From assembly GCA_023105745.1 (NCBI GenBank), contig JALGQZ010000004.1, positions 63,771,112 to 63,835,111 of the forward strand: a stretch of DNA of 64,000 bases. Direction: 5' to 3'. This document shows, piece by piece, positions 26,319 to 38,723 of the stretch; positions within the stretch are counted from its first letter, which is position 1, and every line of letters begins with the position of its first letter. The notes under the pieces are model-generated. The model worked only from the letters and a program-made list of their open reading frames with translations. It had not been told where the DNA came from and did not search any database. The DNA comes from Austropuccinia psidii. Its lineage: Eukaryota > Basidiomycota > Pucciniomycetes > Pucciniales > Sphaerophragmiaceae. The position numbers and the translations under genes were made by a program.

Positions 26319-26462
26319 TGTCTTTAATGAAATACTGTGCAGCTGGCAACAGACTCAGTAAAAGATATATCACTAGTCCAGAATCTGAAGACAGTATTGA
26401 GGTGAAAGTTGCTAAAAGAGGCACCTTATTTAACTCACAAAAGAAAAAATTACCACCAAAAG
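26319..26462 (+). other. TE2 leader segment (putative symmetric exon)
   Basis: A 144-nt open segment between TTTTTTTTCTAG and GTTTGTG. The frame enters at phase 1 (TG TCT) and leaves at phase 1 (AAA G). The peptide includes SPESEDSIEVKV, which resembles SETSESSIEIQT at the same place in TE3. An ATG lies at 26327. A phase-1 acceptor at 26701-26702 would join it in frame to the +1 ORF, removing a 240-nt intron that contains the gag start. Confidence 0.45.
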
Positions 26463-26493
26463 GTTTGTGTTTTATCTTTAAATTGAAGTGAAA

Positions 26494-29400
26494 ATGGTGC
26501 ACACCAGAAATGGAAGCAACTATTCAGTACAACCAGATGGATGTGGACAGGGAAGAGGCAAGACCAAATCCAGAAGTGCCAAGTCTTCCTCAAGAAAGAC
26601 ACATCTGGAGGATGCCAGAGTTGCCCCCCATTCCCCAAGGTCTGTACCCACAGACTTTGCTGTGAATTCTGAGTCTAAACTGATTCATGGCAATATTTCC
26701 AGGGATGAACAATTTTCAGGTGGCAGCAATAGAAATATATAAATGCCAGTACAAAAACTGGTTCAGAGAAGCCAAGAAAGAAGAGTGGGAAATATGCCCA
26801 AGCCTTTGGCAGGGGGCCATGAACTCTTACTTACACATCAAGAGCTTTCTGGGTAAGGAGAAGACCATAGAACTCTTAGGAGGTTGGAGCCCATTGTCTT
26901 GCAAAGACAAGGTCAAAAATATAAATAATTGGTTGAAGAACCAAAGTCTCTTACCCATAGACCAGAAGAGAGAGTTGGAAATGACTCCAGCTTTGGAGAC
27001 AGAGGCCCCCGTGGTGTCTACCAGCTCCAAACCAGCTCCAGAAGTGTCCAAGGACAAGCCCAAAGGACCTCAGAGGAAGAAGAGAGGTCCCAAGAGCCAT
27101 GAAGGAAAGGGAAAAGGCAAAGACAATTGGCACAGACCTTACCCACAAGGGTACAGGATCCCCAAATTGGAGCCTTCATCCATGGACAGTGTATTCAACA
27201 TGGCCAGAACTCTGATTGATTTTACAGCCAAGGAGCAGAAAAGGATGAACAGAACCTTTCCACACAAATAATACAACAAATAAATTTTGTAAAAAGTAGT
27301 ATTGATGTAGAACTTGGTAAATTTGATGCAAAGATAAATAAAATTACATCAGATATCAGTGAATTGAAAAGAAATGACATGAAGAGTACTGAATGGTATC
27401 AATTGACAAATGTCAGACTTGATTCCATTATTAATACATGTGACAGAATTGAGAGTAAATGTCAAGTTTAAAATGATGAAATGGAAGATCTTTCCATTTT
27501 TAACATTAATGACCAACTCAAAATTCTAAAAGATCATATCTTAGAAATATCTGAGAATACCAATCAATTTGCTACACATTTATCAAAAAGTGACAGTGAA
27601 AGGCAAAAGTTAAAGGATGAAATCATTGCAAATGTGGAACAAATTCTTAAGAATTATGAACCACATATGCCAAGAAATTCTACACCTTTGACTGAAGAGA
27701 AACTTTCTGTTAAAGGAAGTTTGACCCCACTCTTAGGAGAAAATGTTATCTCTGCAAGAGATATTCCCAAGTTAGAAGAATGGCCAACATTCTCTGGTGA
27801 AGGTGAATACAGCCATATTGAGTTCTTCAGAACTATTGATATGTTTCAGGAAGATTTGCACATACCTGATGAATTATAGTGGGCAAATTACACTCTCTGT
27901 TTACCAGAACTGCAAAGAAATGGTATTACAAGATAAGGATAGATCATGGAAAACATGATTGGTCTTGGTGGAAATCTGAAATGATTAAAAAATGGGCTAG
28001 TAATTCTTGGAGGTTTAAAATGGAAAATGCTTTTGAAAGTTCCATTTTTAACTCAGAGAAAGATAAACCACTTGGTTCTTCAAGAAAAAAGACAGATTAT
28101 CTGCTTTACACCCAGATATGTCTTACACTATGTTTAATATGAAAATATTAAGGAAGTGTGGAGGAGAACTGGAACATGCTATCAAAAGCAGATGTGTGGA
28201 GCCCTGTTCAACAGAGGACTACATTAACGCAATGGAAGATATCATTACCAGAACAAGAATTGGTAAAACTTGGACTAAAATCCCTATGGAATCCAAGATG
28301 GTCTCAAAGATTCCCAGAGAGGACAGAAGACCAGAAAGACCTGTCTTGAAGTGTCATAAAGGTGGAAGCACTTCAAATTTAGCCAACACTTGCACCAAAA
28401 AGACAAAAATCAATGAAGTTAAAGTCATTGAAGGAATTCAGTGTACTGAAGAGAAAGAAGAATCTGATCAAGACTCTGCAGTCTCTGAGGATACACCAGT
28501 GGAGGACTGTCCCATTGAAAACATTACAGCTTTCTTTGAGGTCACAAAAGTCCATACCCACTTGCCACAGTACAGTGAGGATTGCTGCAACCTGATCAAT
28601 ATCCAGGATGCCAGGATGTGTAAGACCAAACCTGCTAGAGGTAAGAATTATACTGCTGGAGCATCTTGTATCACATCACTTCTGATGAATCATATTGAAG
28701 CCAAAGTAAATTTGGATACAGGGGCATTCTGCACTTGTGTAGGCAAAGGTTATCTCCAAGTTATACTTCCTGGATGCAAAAACCATCTATTACCAATAGA
28801 AGGTGTACAATTTAGTAGTTCCAGTAACACTATGAACCCTTTGGGCATATTGGACACTAATATTGTGTTTCCACACCCTGCAGGAAGTATAAGAATGAAG
28901 ACAGAGATAGTAGTAATGGATAATTGCACATCTCAGCACATCATTCTTGGAAATGATTACTTGAATATTTATGGTATTGGGATCAATAACCATAAAGAGA
29001 GATATTTCACAATTGTGGATAACAAGAGACAGAAATTTGCTTTTTCCAATATGCCAAAACAAATATCTGTAGTATCTTCTGTTAAGGATACTTATAAAGA
29101 TGAATTTGTGTCTAATAAGCTTGTTGAAGCACAAATTAATCCATCATTGTCACCAAAGATGAGGAATGAACTTATTGACGTGTTATACCCATACAATAAT
29201 GCATTTGCCTCTGATAATGAACCATTAGGTGCTATACAAGGACATGAAGTTGATTTTACTCTTAATATTGACAGACCATATCCTCAAGTACTTAGAATAC
29301 CAGCTTATCCAGCCAGTCTCAGAGCTAGAGAAGCCTTGGAAAAACATATCCAAGAGTTAATCCAACTTGGTGTACTCAGGAAAGTAGGCCATAATGAGGA

Positions 29401-32214
29401 AGTTGAAGTGACAACACCTGTTATTATTGCTTGGCATAATGATAAGTCAAGAATGGTTGGAGATTTTAGAGCATTGAATACCTACACAGTTCCAGATAGG
29501 TATCCAATCCCTAGAATTCAATAAACCTTGACTCAACTGTCTAAAGCCAAGTATATAACATCAATGGATGCATTGAAAGGCTTTCATAAAAAATTTTTGA
29601 CGCCTAAAGCTAAGAGATTACTTAGAATTATCACTCACTGTGGTATTTATGAGTATCTTAGAATGCCATTTGGCATTAAAAATGCTCCATCCCATTATCA
29701 AAGAATGATGAATACCATCTTTCCCACAGAATTATCTGAAGGATGGCTTATCATTTATATTGATGATATTATCATATGTTCTGATTCATGGTCTTTGCAC
29801 CTTGAAAGACTTGCAAGAGTACTTCACAAAGTTTCAGAAGTGAATATGAAAATTTTACTCAAGAAATGCAATTTTGGTTTTGAAGAACTCAAAGCATTAG
29901 GACATGTTGTTTCTGGTTTAAGCTTGGGTATTGACAAAAAAAAAGTAGCAGCGGTGTTACTTAAGCCAATACCCCAGAATAAAAAAGAAATGATGTCTTT
30001 TCTTGGATTTGGCAGTTATTATAGGCAACAATTGAAATACTTTGCAATTCTAGCCAAGTCACTCTATAGACTATGTGATCAACAGACTGTATTTGAGATG
30101 ACACAAGAGAGAATTAAAGCTTATGAGAAGATAAAGAAAGCTCTTACAGAAGCACCTTTAATCCCCATGACTGACTGGAATATTCTTTTTAAATTGTACA
30201 TTGATGCATGTGGAGATGGATTAGGGGAAGCCCTACATCAAGTCCAAATTATTGATGACAAACCTACAGAAGCACCAGCTTGCTACATCTCAAGAAAAAT
30301 CAAACCAACAGAAGCCAGATATGGTGCAAGCCAAATGGAGTGCTTATTTTTGGTATGGGCACTTGAGAAATTACACTATTATCTTTATGGCAGTGTTTTT
30401 GAAGTGATAACTGACTGTAATGCCGTTAAATCACTTCTTAACATGAAAACTCCCAACAGACATATGTTGAGATGGCAAATAGCCATTCAAGGATATAGAG
30501 GAAGCATGACTATAGTTCATAAAGCAGGAAACATTCAAAAGAATGCTGATGGACTTAGTAGGTGGGCACTAGTCAACACTCCTGATAACCCAGCTTATGT
30601 ACCTTTGGAAGCTGAACCTCAAATTCCAATTGAAGGAATTAACATGACTGATATTGGGACTGAATTCTTTGAAGAAGTCAGAGAATATTATAAGCAAGAC
30701 AATAATTTCCATATCTTGACTTCTTTGTTAGATAAAGACTGCAAAGATACATCCTTAGTCAATGCACTAGATGAAGTTTGGAAAAATTCCTATTCTGAAG
30801 GAAGACTTCAATTGTTTGATGGGATTATTTACCATAGAACCAAACATTCCTGTGTGATGACATTATGTAGCAGATTGCTTATCAATACCATTCTTCATTA
30901 ATTTCATGATAGCATATACTCTGGACAACTATCAGAGGCAGAACACTTGAAAAAGTGAAGAACTGTGCATGGTGGCCATCTTGGAGAAAAGAAACCATTG
31001 AATACTGCCATACCTGTGACAGATGTCAAAAGGCAAACAGCAGTACAGGCAAGAAATTTGGACTTATGATCCATATCCAAGAACCAAAATACCCTTGGGA
31101 AGTTATTCACATGGATTGGGTAACAGAACTTCCTCCAAGTGGTGACAAAAGCTATAATGCTTGTTTAGTCATTGTAGACAGATATAGCAAAACTCCCATA
31201 TTCATACCATGTCATAAAGATGATACTGCTATGGATACAGCTCTTCTTCTATGGAGTAGAGTTATTTATCATACAGGATTATTTAAGAATATCATAAGTG
31301 ACAGAGATCCCAAGTTCACATCTGCACTTTGGACCAATCTTCATAGATTGTTTGGGACTAAGTTATCATTCTCTACAGCATATCACCCTCAAACAGATGG
31401 GCTAGCAGAGAGAATGATTCAAACTTCAGAAGACATGATCAGGAGATTTTGTGCTTATGGGTTAGAATTCAAAGACTCAGATGGCTTTACCCATTACTGG
31501 TGCACTCTTATACCTGAATTAGAATTGGAATATAAGAAATCAGTCCATTCTTCCACAGGACAAACTCCTGCTATGTTAGAAAAAGGATGGAATCCAAGAC
31601 TCCCAGAAGACACACTGAGGAAAGACTTGATTGACATTCATCCTACAGCTTCTAGCTTCAAGTTAATTCTTGATAAAGTGAAACATCATGCAAAACAAAG
31701 TATGAATGAAGCTTTTGACTATGCAAAACAGAAGTGGGACAAGAGTCACAAAGTACCAGACTTCAAAGTAGGGGACTTAGTTCTAGTTTCAACCTTGAAT
31801 CTCAAAAATATCAAAGGCCCAAAGAAACTTAAAGATTCTTATGTAGGACCTTTTGTTATTGTTGCCTTACATGGAACCAATGCAGTTTGAGTGGAATTGA
31901 GTGGTGGATTGGAAAATAAACACCCCAATTTTCCAGTCAGCTTGATAAAAACTTATCAACCAGCTGATAAAGAATTGTTTCATTTGAGGAACCCAACTAA
32001 TTTAACTGTACCACCAGTGGAACAGAGTGAAGACAGAAAGATAAATAAAGTCATTAAGGAAAGGAGACTTAGGGGTAAAAATCAAAGAGAATATCTTGTC
32101 AGATATAGAAATCCTGTACATGAAGATGAATGGCTGGCAGAATCAGAAATACCTGACTCAGATAAACTCTTAAGAAGATTTAGACATGAAAGAAGGCCAA
32201 AATCCTGTACATGA
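26494..32214 (+). pseudogene. TE2 gag-pol, broken by stops and frameshifts
   Basis: Gag starts at the ATG at 26494 (MVHTRNGSNYS). Lesions I can place: stop at 26740-26742; TAA at 27469; stop and frame change near 27877; frame change near 28090-28120; TAA at 29522; stop at 30899 with a frame change before 30955; TGA at 31888; and a 91-bp tandem duplication at the 3' end. Domains in order: capsid (about 27760-28240), zinc knuckle reading CHKGGSTSNLANTC (about 28352-28393), protease LDTGA (about 28713), RT with YIDDIIICS (about 29757), RNase H (IDACGDGLG about 30200), integrase (HMDWVTELPPSG about 31110; SDRDPKF about 31300), chromodomain (EYLVRYRNPVHEDEW about 32090). In the knuckle the second Cys is Gly and the His is Asn, so zinc binding is lost. 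Enzyme domains are otherwise readable. Confidence 0.9.
26687..27271 (+). CDS. TE2 overlapping +1-frame ORF (accessory protein candidate)
   Basis: A 194-codon uninterrupted frame, +1 relative to gag. Order: helical W-rich part (NNFQVAAIEIYK, then PSLWQGAMNSYL, then LLGGWSPL), lysine/proline linker, and conserved tail (PYPQGYRIPK...MDSVFNMARTLIDF...FPHK, stop). It aligns with the +1 ORFs of TE1, TE3 and TE4. It stays open although the gag frame over the same DNA already has a stop at 26740. The start is unclear: an ATG at 26687, or an acceptor at 26701-26702 that would fuse it to the leader segment (giving ...KGMNNFQVAA). No function is recognised. Chance survival of 585 open bases in a damaged element is possible, so the weight rests on cross-family conservation. 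Confidence 0.6.
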   Translation: MAIFPGMNNFQVAAIEIYKCQYKNWFREAKKEEWEICPSLWQGAMNSYLHIKSFLGKEKTIELLGGWSPLSCKDKVKNINNWLKNQSLLPIDQKRELEMTPALETEAPVVSTSSKPAPEVSKDKPKGPQRKKRGPKSHEGKGKGKDNWHRPYPQGYRIPKLEPSSMDSVFNMARTLIDFTAKEQKRMNRTFPHK

Positions 32215-32298
32215 AGATGAATGGCTGGCAGAATCAGAAATACCTGACTCAGATAAACTCTTAAGAAGATTTAGACATGAAAGAAGGCCAAAATCCTG
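32111..32298 (+). repeat. 91-bp tandem duplication at the end of TE2 pol
   Basis: ATCCTGTACATGAAGATGAA occurs at 32111 and again at 32202, a period of 91, and the two copies look identical through AAATCCTG. Since 91 is not a multiple of three, the second copy is out of frame and the chromodomain frame ends at 32214. The copies appear unchanged, so the event is probably recent relative to the other lesions. Confidence 0.9.
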
Positions 32299-32430
32299 AA
32301 TATTTCTAGAAATTTGCTTTAAATTACTTGATTTGAGTAATGTAAAGAGGTTGGACAGTGGACATTAACCCCCCTTTGGGCCTTTTATTCTTTATACCAT
32401 TGATGAAATTGTAATACAATTTTATTTTTT

Positions 32431-32442
32431 GGTGGGAGGGAA
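32431..32442 (+). other. TE2 polypurine tract
   Basis: GGTGGGAGGGAA directly before the 3' LTR, after a run of T; it would prime plus-strand DNA synthesis. TE3 has GGTGGTAGGGAA at the same place. Confidence 0.8.
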
Positions 32443-34351
32443 TGTGAGCCTTGAGGTATATTTTACATACCCAAATAGGCCACAATTATTCTAAAAATAA
32501 ATTCTGAATTATGCATAACTCATAAGTCATGCATATATCCAAAATTCATCATTTTTGATTTCAGAAAAGATGAATAACGTTTTATTTAGTAAGTAAATCC
32601 ATGAATTTAAGGCCAGATTTGGACTCTACACAAAGGTTCACCTAGGTCAGCTTCATAGAGTGAATAAGCTGAAATTAACTCTTTGAGGTGGTAATATGGA
32701 AGATACTTCAATACCACATAAACGATCCATGAAAACATTTGTTTTTCTTAATTTCATGCCAAAATAATGGGAATGTGAGAAATACCATGTTACATATATA
32801 CTATTAATAGTGTTATGCATGTTTTGGGCACTTTATATCTTTGTATTCTTACATGAACTTTTGGTACACCCATAGTGGATATCTCACTTTAAGCTTAAAT
32901 TTCTATTTCGACGTGAAAAATAGGCAAGGGGGACAAAAGACATCAAAGAGAGCCAGGGTAACCAGCTTCTGAGGCCTCAGAGGTGTGGAAAGCTCCAAAG
33001 CTTGGATCTATGGTTGATATTGGCCCAATTAGTAAACTAAAACACTTTGGGAACTTGGTTAACATTGTTACAACTACAGTAAAACATAAGAAAATAGCAA
33101 ATAACCTGCTATTTTGACATGCCAAGGAGGTAAAGAGCTACTTAGACTCCTGTAGCCATGTCAATTCTTAATTCCTTTCAATGGATAGACCCTAAAAGAG
33201 TAATTAAAACCCTTTTTGGACTTGTATCCATTGATTTACCTCATAGCAACCAGTTAAACACTGATATTTGCAATTCTTCGTAGAAATGAGGTAAAAACTT
33301 CAAAAATTCATTCAAAATACAATTCTTGATGAATCTCTCTGAAACCTTTGGGACCAATGGAGAACTGTATTATCTATAGTACAACCTAAAATAATTATAG
33401 TTTTACTAGTAAAATTAAAGGTCTTACTTACAGTCCATTTTTGACTATTCTACGTGAAACACTGAATCTTCAAAAATTCACAGTAATTACAACCTGTGAT
33501 GAAATTACCAATAACATTGATAACTTTGAGAAATCAATGATCATTCTGAAATACAAGAAGATTTACAGATTTTAACCCTTTTATTCCTAACCATATTGGG
33601 GTTGGTAGTCATGTAAAAGCATCAATTAAGTAATGATGATAATCTTACGTGATAACAGATGATGCAATCAATAATCCAAAAGAGTGTATTGTTTTATCAC
33701 TCACTTGTTTTTCAGTTTGCTTGATGGCACGCCTCTGTGAGCTGTTATTGACTTAAAAGAGGCCCCCCTCTTGCTGTTTTTTCCAAGAATCATCTTATTA
33801 TCCATTTATATCATTACTACCAACAAGTAGGTATTAGTCAAACTATTATTAAGTGTTTTGATTCTTTCAGAATAGATCAGAAAGATTTGAAATCATAGAA
33901 TCAAACTATATATTGTTGTAATCCTGTTATAAATCATTTTCATCCCTTAAATCCAAGATTATACATCAAATTTCTCTACTTATATCTTTCAATAAGTTCT
34001 TTGGAGTGTGAGTGAGTAATTTATCTTTAATTCTTAAAGTTTTTCTCTAAACTTAGTTTTATTCAAGAATTATCTTTATATTTATTCTTGCGAAAGAGAA
34101 TTATATATTAAAATAATTTTATTACTTTCATAAAAGAAGTTTTTATTATTAAATTCTTCTTGTAATTTATTCTTGTAGACAATTACTGCTCACTGTTAAA
34201 ATCACTAGTAGTGTTTAACACGGGAAAGAAATAATTCTTTAATTATTTAATTGTGGTTATAATAATATCTTATTATTTTATTTCATAAGAACCGACATAG
34301 TACTGTTGATTAATAGCAAAATTATCATCGGTTTCATAGTCAAATCTTACA
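32443..34351 (+). repeat. TE2 3' LTR (1909 bp)
   Basis: Same ends as the 5' LTR (TGTGAGCC...CTTACA). It holds extra blocks near 32515 (a duplicated ATGCATA-type motif) and near 34110. The donor-like site of the 5' LTR reads CAACAAGTAGGTATTAG here, one base off. Followed by the ATTGA duplication. Confidence 0.93.
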
Positions 34352-34356
34352 ATTGA
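34352..34356. repeat. TE2 target-site duplication, right copy
   Basis: ATTGA, identical to 23993-23997. Confidence 0.9.
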
Positions 34357-36417
34357 TATATACATATTAATTTTCTATTATGGTGATATATTAGGGTCAC
34401 CATGTTAAATTATTATACCCCTTCAAGGAGGGTATTAGGTGCAATCCAGTTTCAGTTTTCTTTCAAAATAACTGAATTTTTTCACCAAACTTTAAGATCT
34501 TTTTCAAATAATTCCAGCCACCAATTTTGACACTATAAGTTAAATTCAATAGAAAAGAAATATATTTTAATACTCATGATTATTATTTTAAACCTAGTAG
34601 AGAATTGAAGTTTATTTTAAAATAAATTGATTCAAAGTTATATAAGATTTAACTAATCAAATTCAAATGAGTTTTGAGAATAAAAAAATACTTCTTTTGA
34701 TGAGAAGTAGCTTTCTTGTTACTTATTATTTAACCTCTTCAGCTTCAAGAATTTAAAGTTTTTTTTAACTTCCTTATTCAGCAAGGTTAGACATTACAAT
34801 TAAAGCTTAAATAATTTACTATAAAGCTCAAATATAATATTTTAGCTTTTATCTTCAAAATGATATTTTCATTCCCTTCTTTTCCTTGGAAAACTTTCTT
34901 TTCATGAATAAACAGAAAAATTTTCCCTCCCCCAAACTCATCTTTTATATGAAATATTAATACCTATTATTTTATTTATTACTTGTCCTGAGTACCTGTA
35001 AAAAATATAATTCAGAAAATTGTACTATTTACCTTTCCCCTGTGAGCTAGCATAAATTTTGATAATCTCAGATTCATATTTCATTATATGGTTTAAATGA
35101 ACATTGAAGATTAGGTATACTCTTTTATTTCCTAAACCTCAACCATTTATATTCTCAAGGATGGTTACTTCTACAAAATATTGGTATTTTTAAAGTAAGT
35201 AACTAATAAACATACTAAACTTCCCTTTTCCTCAATAATATTCATATTGTATAAAATATGGTAGAAATGATATCAAAATAACCAAATTCTTGATCATTTT
35301 CACCTAAAAAAAAAGTATTTATTTCAATTTTTATATCTAATTACTCCATATTCATATTTTCCAGCTGAATCCTTTGAAAAATTAAAAGGAAATTATTTGG
35401 ATCATTTTTTTAATCCATTTATTGATTTTATGTATGTTATTTCAATAATTAAGTGATTCAAATTTTTCTTAAATATCTGGAATCTTAATTTATTTAAATT
35501 TTGTAAGCTTGTTTTTAATGATATGGCTTTATTCCAAGTGGAAAAACATTGAAAATTTGCTTTCAATTTGGATTAGAATTTCAATGAGATCTGAGATGTA
35601 TTTATTTAAAATTTAGTAAGTATCAAAGCTTGCATATTTGATATAAGAAAATGTAATTTGAGATGAGAACCTGTATATACCTTTTTTAAGCTCTGGTAAA
35701 CCAGAATTTTAGGGAATAGTAACTGTGGAAAATATTGTGTAAATCACTAGAAATTGACTTTGTGTCACAAAAATCACAGATGATTTATGACCTGGTATAA
35801 GAGGGGCTCTTGGGAATAACAAGAGTTCTCTGGAGCTCACGTGGAAGACTCAAAAGAGTTAAAGAAATACGGAAAAGAATATGTTTCTTCAACAAGGAAA
35901 ATGCAAGTAAAACATTTTATTAAAATGATAAAAAAAAGCCAATGACCAAAGAGCCAACAAAGGAAGTCCTTAATAATTGTTTCAACTTTTTAGAAAGATC
36001 CAGGGAGTGAGTGAAGGATATTAAAACCAATATACACTGACAGATGAGGGAAAAGGGTGAAAATGAAATATTTAATAATATCAGTATTAACTATCAATAT
36101 GAAAAAATATATAGAAAAAATCCTCGTAGACTAATTAATTGAGGAGAAAAATCCCCAAGGGTTGAAAGTGAGGCTGGTATATATCAAAATCTGAGAGTTT
36201 GAATCCTTAAGGCTGAAAACTGGTTCTTACTAAATAATTGAAGCTTTCTTGACTGCTTGGGAAAAATACATCTTTTTACATTGGGAAATGAACTGTGTTG
36301 AATAATTCTTCCAGAGTCTTAAATAAACTACAGGCTTCTTGGAAGAATTGTGTATTAAATTATTGAGGTTTCCAAGATTAATTTACTGAGCTTTTACATT
36401 TGAAAACTGGTTTGGGT
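34357..36417. other. AT-rich spacer, no gene recognised
   Basis: No protein-like frame, LTR or RNA gene seen. Some stretches (about 35800-36260) are purine-rich on the plus strand without a recognisable feature. Confidence 0.55.
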
Positions 36418-36422
36418 AAATA

Positions 36423-38347
36423 TGTAAGATGTGTCTATGAAACTGTTGATAATATTAATATTAATCAACAGTACTATGAGTTTTCTTATGAAGATATAAT
36501 AAATAACCTTCTTATAACCACAATTAAATAATCAAGTACTTAATTATTTATTTTACTCATTATACACTAATGGTTATTATAACAGCAAGCAGTAATTTTC
36601 TACAATAATAAATTACAAGAAGTATTTAATAATAAAAACTTCTTTATTAAAATGATAAAAACTATTTCAATATATGATTATCTTTTGCAAGAATGATTAT
36701 AAAGATAATTATTGAAGAAAAACATTACTTGAGAAAAACTTTAATAATTGATAAAACCACCCACTAATATTTTGATAAAAACTTGAAAATAATTGATAGA
36801 GAGATTTGACAGATGAATTGTGGATTTGAAGGATCAAAATGCTCAATAACAATAATAAAATAATATAATAGCTAAATAATATCTAAGATAGTATACTTCT
36901 ATGATCTCAAGTCTTTCTTATATATTTGAAAATATTTAGAACAATTAAGAAAATATTTAACTAATACTTACTTGTTGGTACTGAAGATATAATTGGATAA
37001 TAATATGATTTTGGAAAAAACAGCAAGAGGAGGCCTCTTTTAAGTCAACAACAGCTCACAGAGGAATTCCATGGAGAAAACTGAAAAACCAGTGGGTGAG
37101 AAAAAATTATTCTTTTTGGAGTGTTCATTTCATCATCTGTTGTCACATAAGATTATGATAATTACCTAATTAAAGCTTTTTACATGACTACCAACCCATT
37201 TATGGTTAAGAATAAAGGAAGTAACAACTGTAAATCTTCATTTATTTAAAAATAAGCATTAATATCTCAAAGTTATCAATGTTATTGGAAATTTAATCCA
37301 AGGTTGTATTTCTTGTGAATTTTTGAAGATTCAGTGTTTCATGTGGAATCATCAAAATTGGACTGTAAGTGAAACTGTTAATTTTAATTTTTAAATACTA
37401 ATTTTGTTTGGCTTATTTGGGGATAATAACATCATCCAGTTTGAAAAAATCTTTCAGAAAGATTAAGTAATAGTTGTATTTTTCATGAATTTTTGAAGTT
37501 TTTACCTTATTTCTATGTAGAATTGCAAATAGCATAGCAAAGCTGGCTGTCATGAGGAAAATGAATGGATACTAGTCCAAAAGGGTTTTAATTAATCTTT
37601 TAAGGCTTATAAATAATTAATAATTAACATTGCTACAGGAGTCAGGGTTGCTCTTTACCTCCTTGTCATGTGAAAAAAGCTTCTTATTTGCAATTTTCTT
37701 ATGATTTAATGGGGCTTTAACTTGGTAAGCAAGTTCCCAAAAGGTTTTGGTATACTAATTGGGCCATTATAAGCCATTTATCAAAAATTCAGAGCTATGC
37801 ATGCCTCAGAGGCCTCAGAAGTTGGGTACCACGGCTCTCTTTCAATGTCTTATGTACCCCTTAGCTATTTTCACATCAAAAATAGTAATTCAGGATTAAA
37901 GACTGATATCCACTATGAGTGTACCAACACTGTATGTAAGAATAATGTAATTTTAAGTGCCAAAAAACACGCACAACACTAATCTTAGTGTATATGTAAC
38001 ATGGGATCTCTCACATTCCCATTACTTTGGTATGAAATTGAGAAAAACAATTTTTTCTCACAATTCTTTTATGTGGTATTGAAGTATTTTCCATATTACC
38101 TCGTCATAGAGTTAATTTAAACTTATTCACTCTATGGAGCTACCCTGCGTGAATTTTTGTGTGGAGTCCAAAGCTGGCCTTAAATCCATAGATTTACTTA
38201 CTCACAAAAAGGTTATTCATTATTTATTAAATAAAAAATGATGAGTTTTGGATATATGCATGACTTATTGGTTATGCATAGTTTAGAATTTATATTAGTA
38301 TTACTTGTGGCCTATTTAGGTATGTAAGATATACCTCAAGCCTCAAA
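36423..38347 (-). repeat. Decayed solo LTR of the TE2 family
   Basis: On the minus strand it follows the TE2 LTR from end to end: the right edge reads like TTTGAGGCTTGAGGTATATC, the middle holds the TGAGGCCTCTGAGG block, the TTTAAGTCAACAACAGCTCAC block appears in reverse near 37037, and the left edge starts TGTAAGAT. Flanks AAATA (36418-36422) and AACTA (38348-38352) agree at four of five bases, fitting an aged target duplication. No internal element sequence is attached, so it is best read as a solo LTR left by LTR-LTR recombination. Confidence 0.8.
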
Positions 38348-38718
38348 AACTATCTATTGAATATCCCTTTCTATTATTCCCTTGGAGGAAAGCCATATAA
38401 ATGGGTACAGCAATACCTGAAAGTACAATTTCATTGGTGTCCTGGAGTAGCCTTCCTGAATTAGTACTCACTAACCCATTGATGATAGCTTCAAGTCCCT
38501 GAATATTACCCCCAAAATACGTTGAGGAATGTTGGAGTGTTTTAAAATAAAGAATTTTTTATTGAAAACATCACGGTTGAATTTCTGAGGAAAAGTGGTG
38601 AGTAATTGTGTAGAAAACCATATATTTCATTTTTTGGTGTCCAGAAGTTTGATTGGTAGGCCATATCAATAGGATTATAGCCCTCCTTTGTACCAATTCA
38701 ATTTTGGCCAAAAGGGGC
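38348..38718. other. Short spacer left of TE4
   Basis: 371 bases with no recognised feature. They are the left flank of the TE4 insertion site and continue, after the element, at 61118. Confidence 0.6.
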
Positions 38719-38723
38719 ATATG
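38719..38723. repeat. TE4 target-site duplication, left copy
   Basis: ATATG; identical to 61113-61117 on the far side of the 22.4 kb composite, which ties the two LTRs to one insertion. Confidence 0.9.

Larger units (their letters stand above)
23998..34351 (+). mobile_element. TE2: full-length Ty3/Gypsy chromovirus, inactivated
   Basis: A 10,354-bp element with two LTRs, primer-binding site, gag-pol and polypurine tract in the expected order, bounded by ATTGA duplications. Domain order is Gag, protease, RT, RNase H, integrase, chromodomain, which places it among chromoviruses. Its gag-pol carries several stops and frameshifts plus a 91-bp tandem duplication, so it cannot make its own polyprotein. 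The two LTRs differ in length (1849 and 1909 bp) and at scattered bases, consistent with an older insertion than TE3. It is related to TE3 but distinct from it and from the TE1/TE4 family. Confidence 0.95.
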
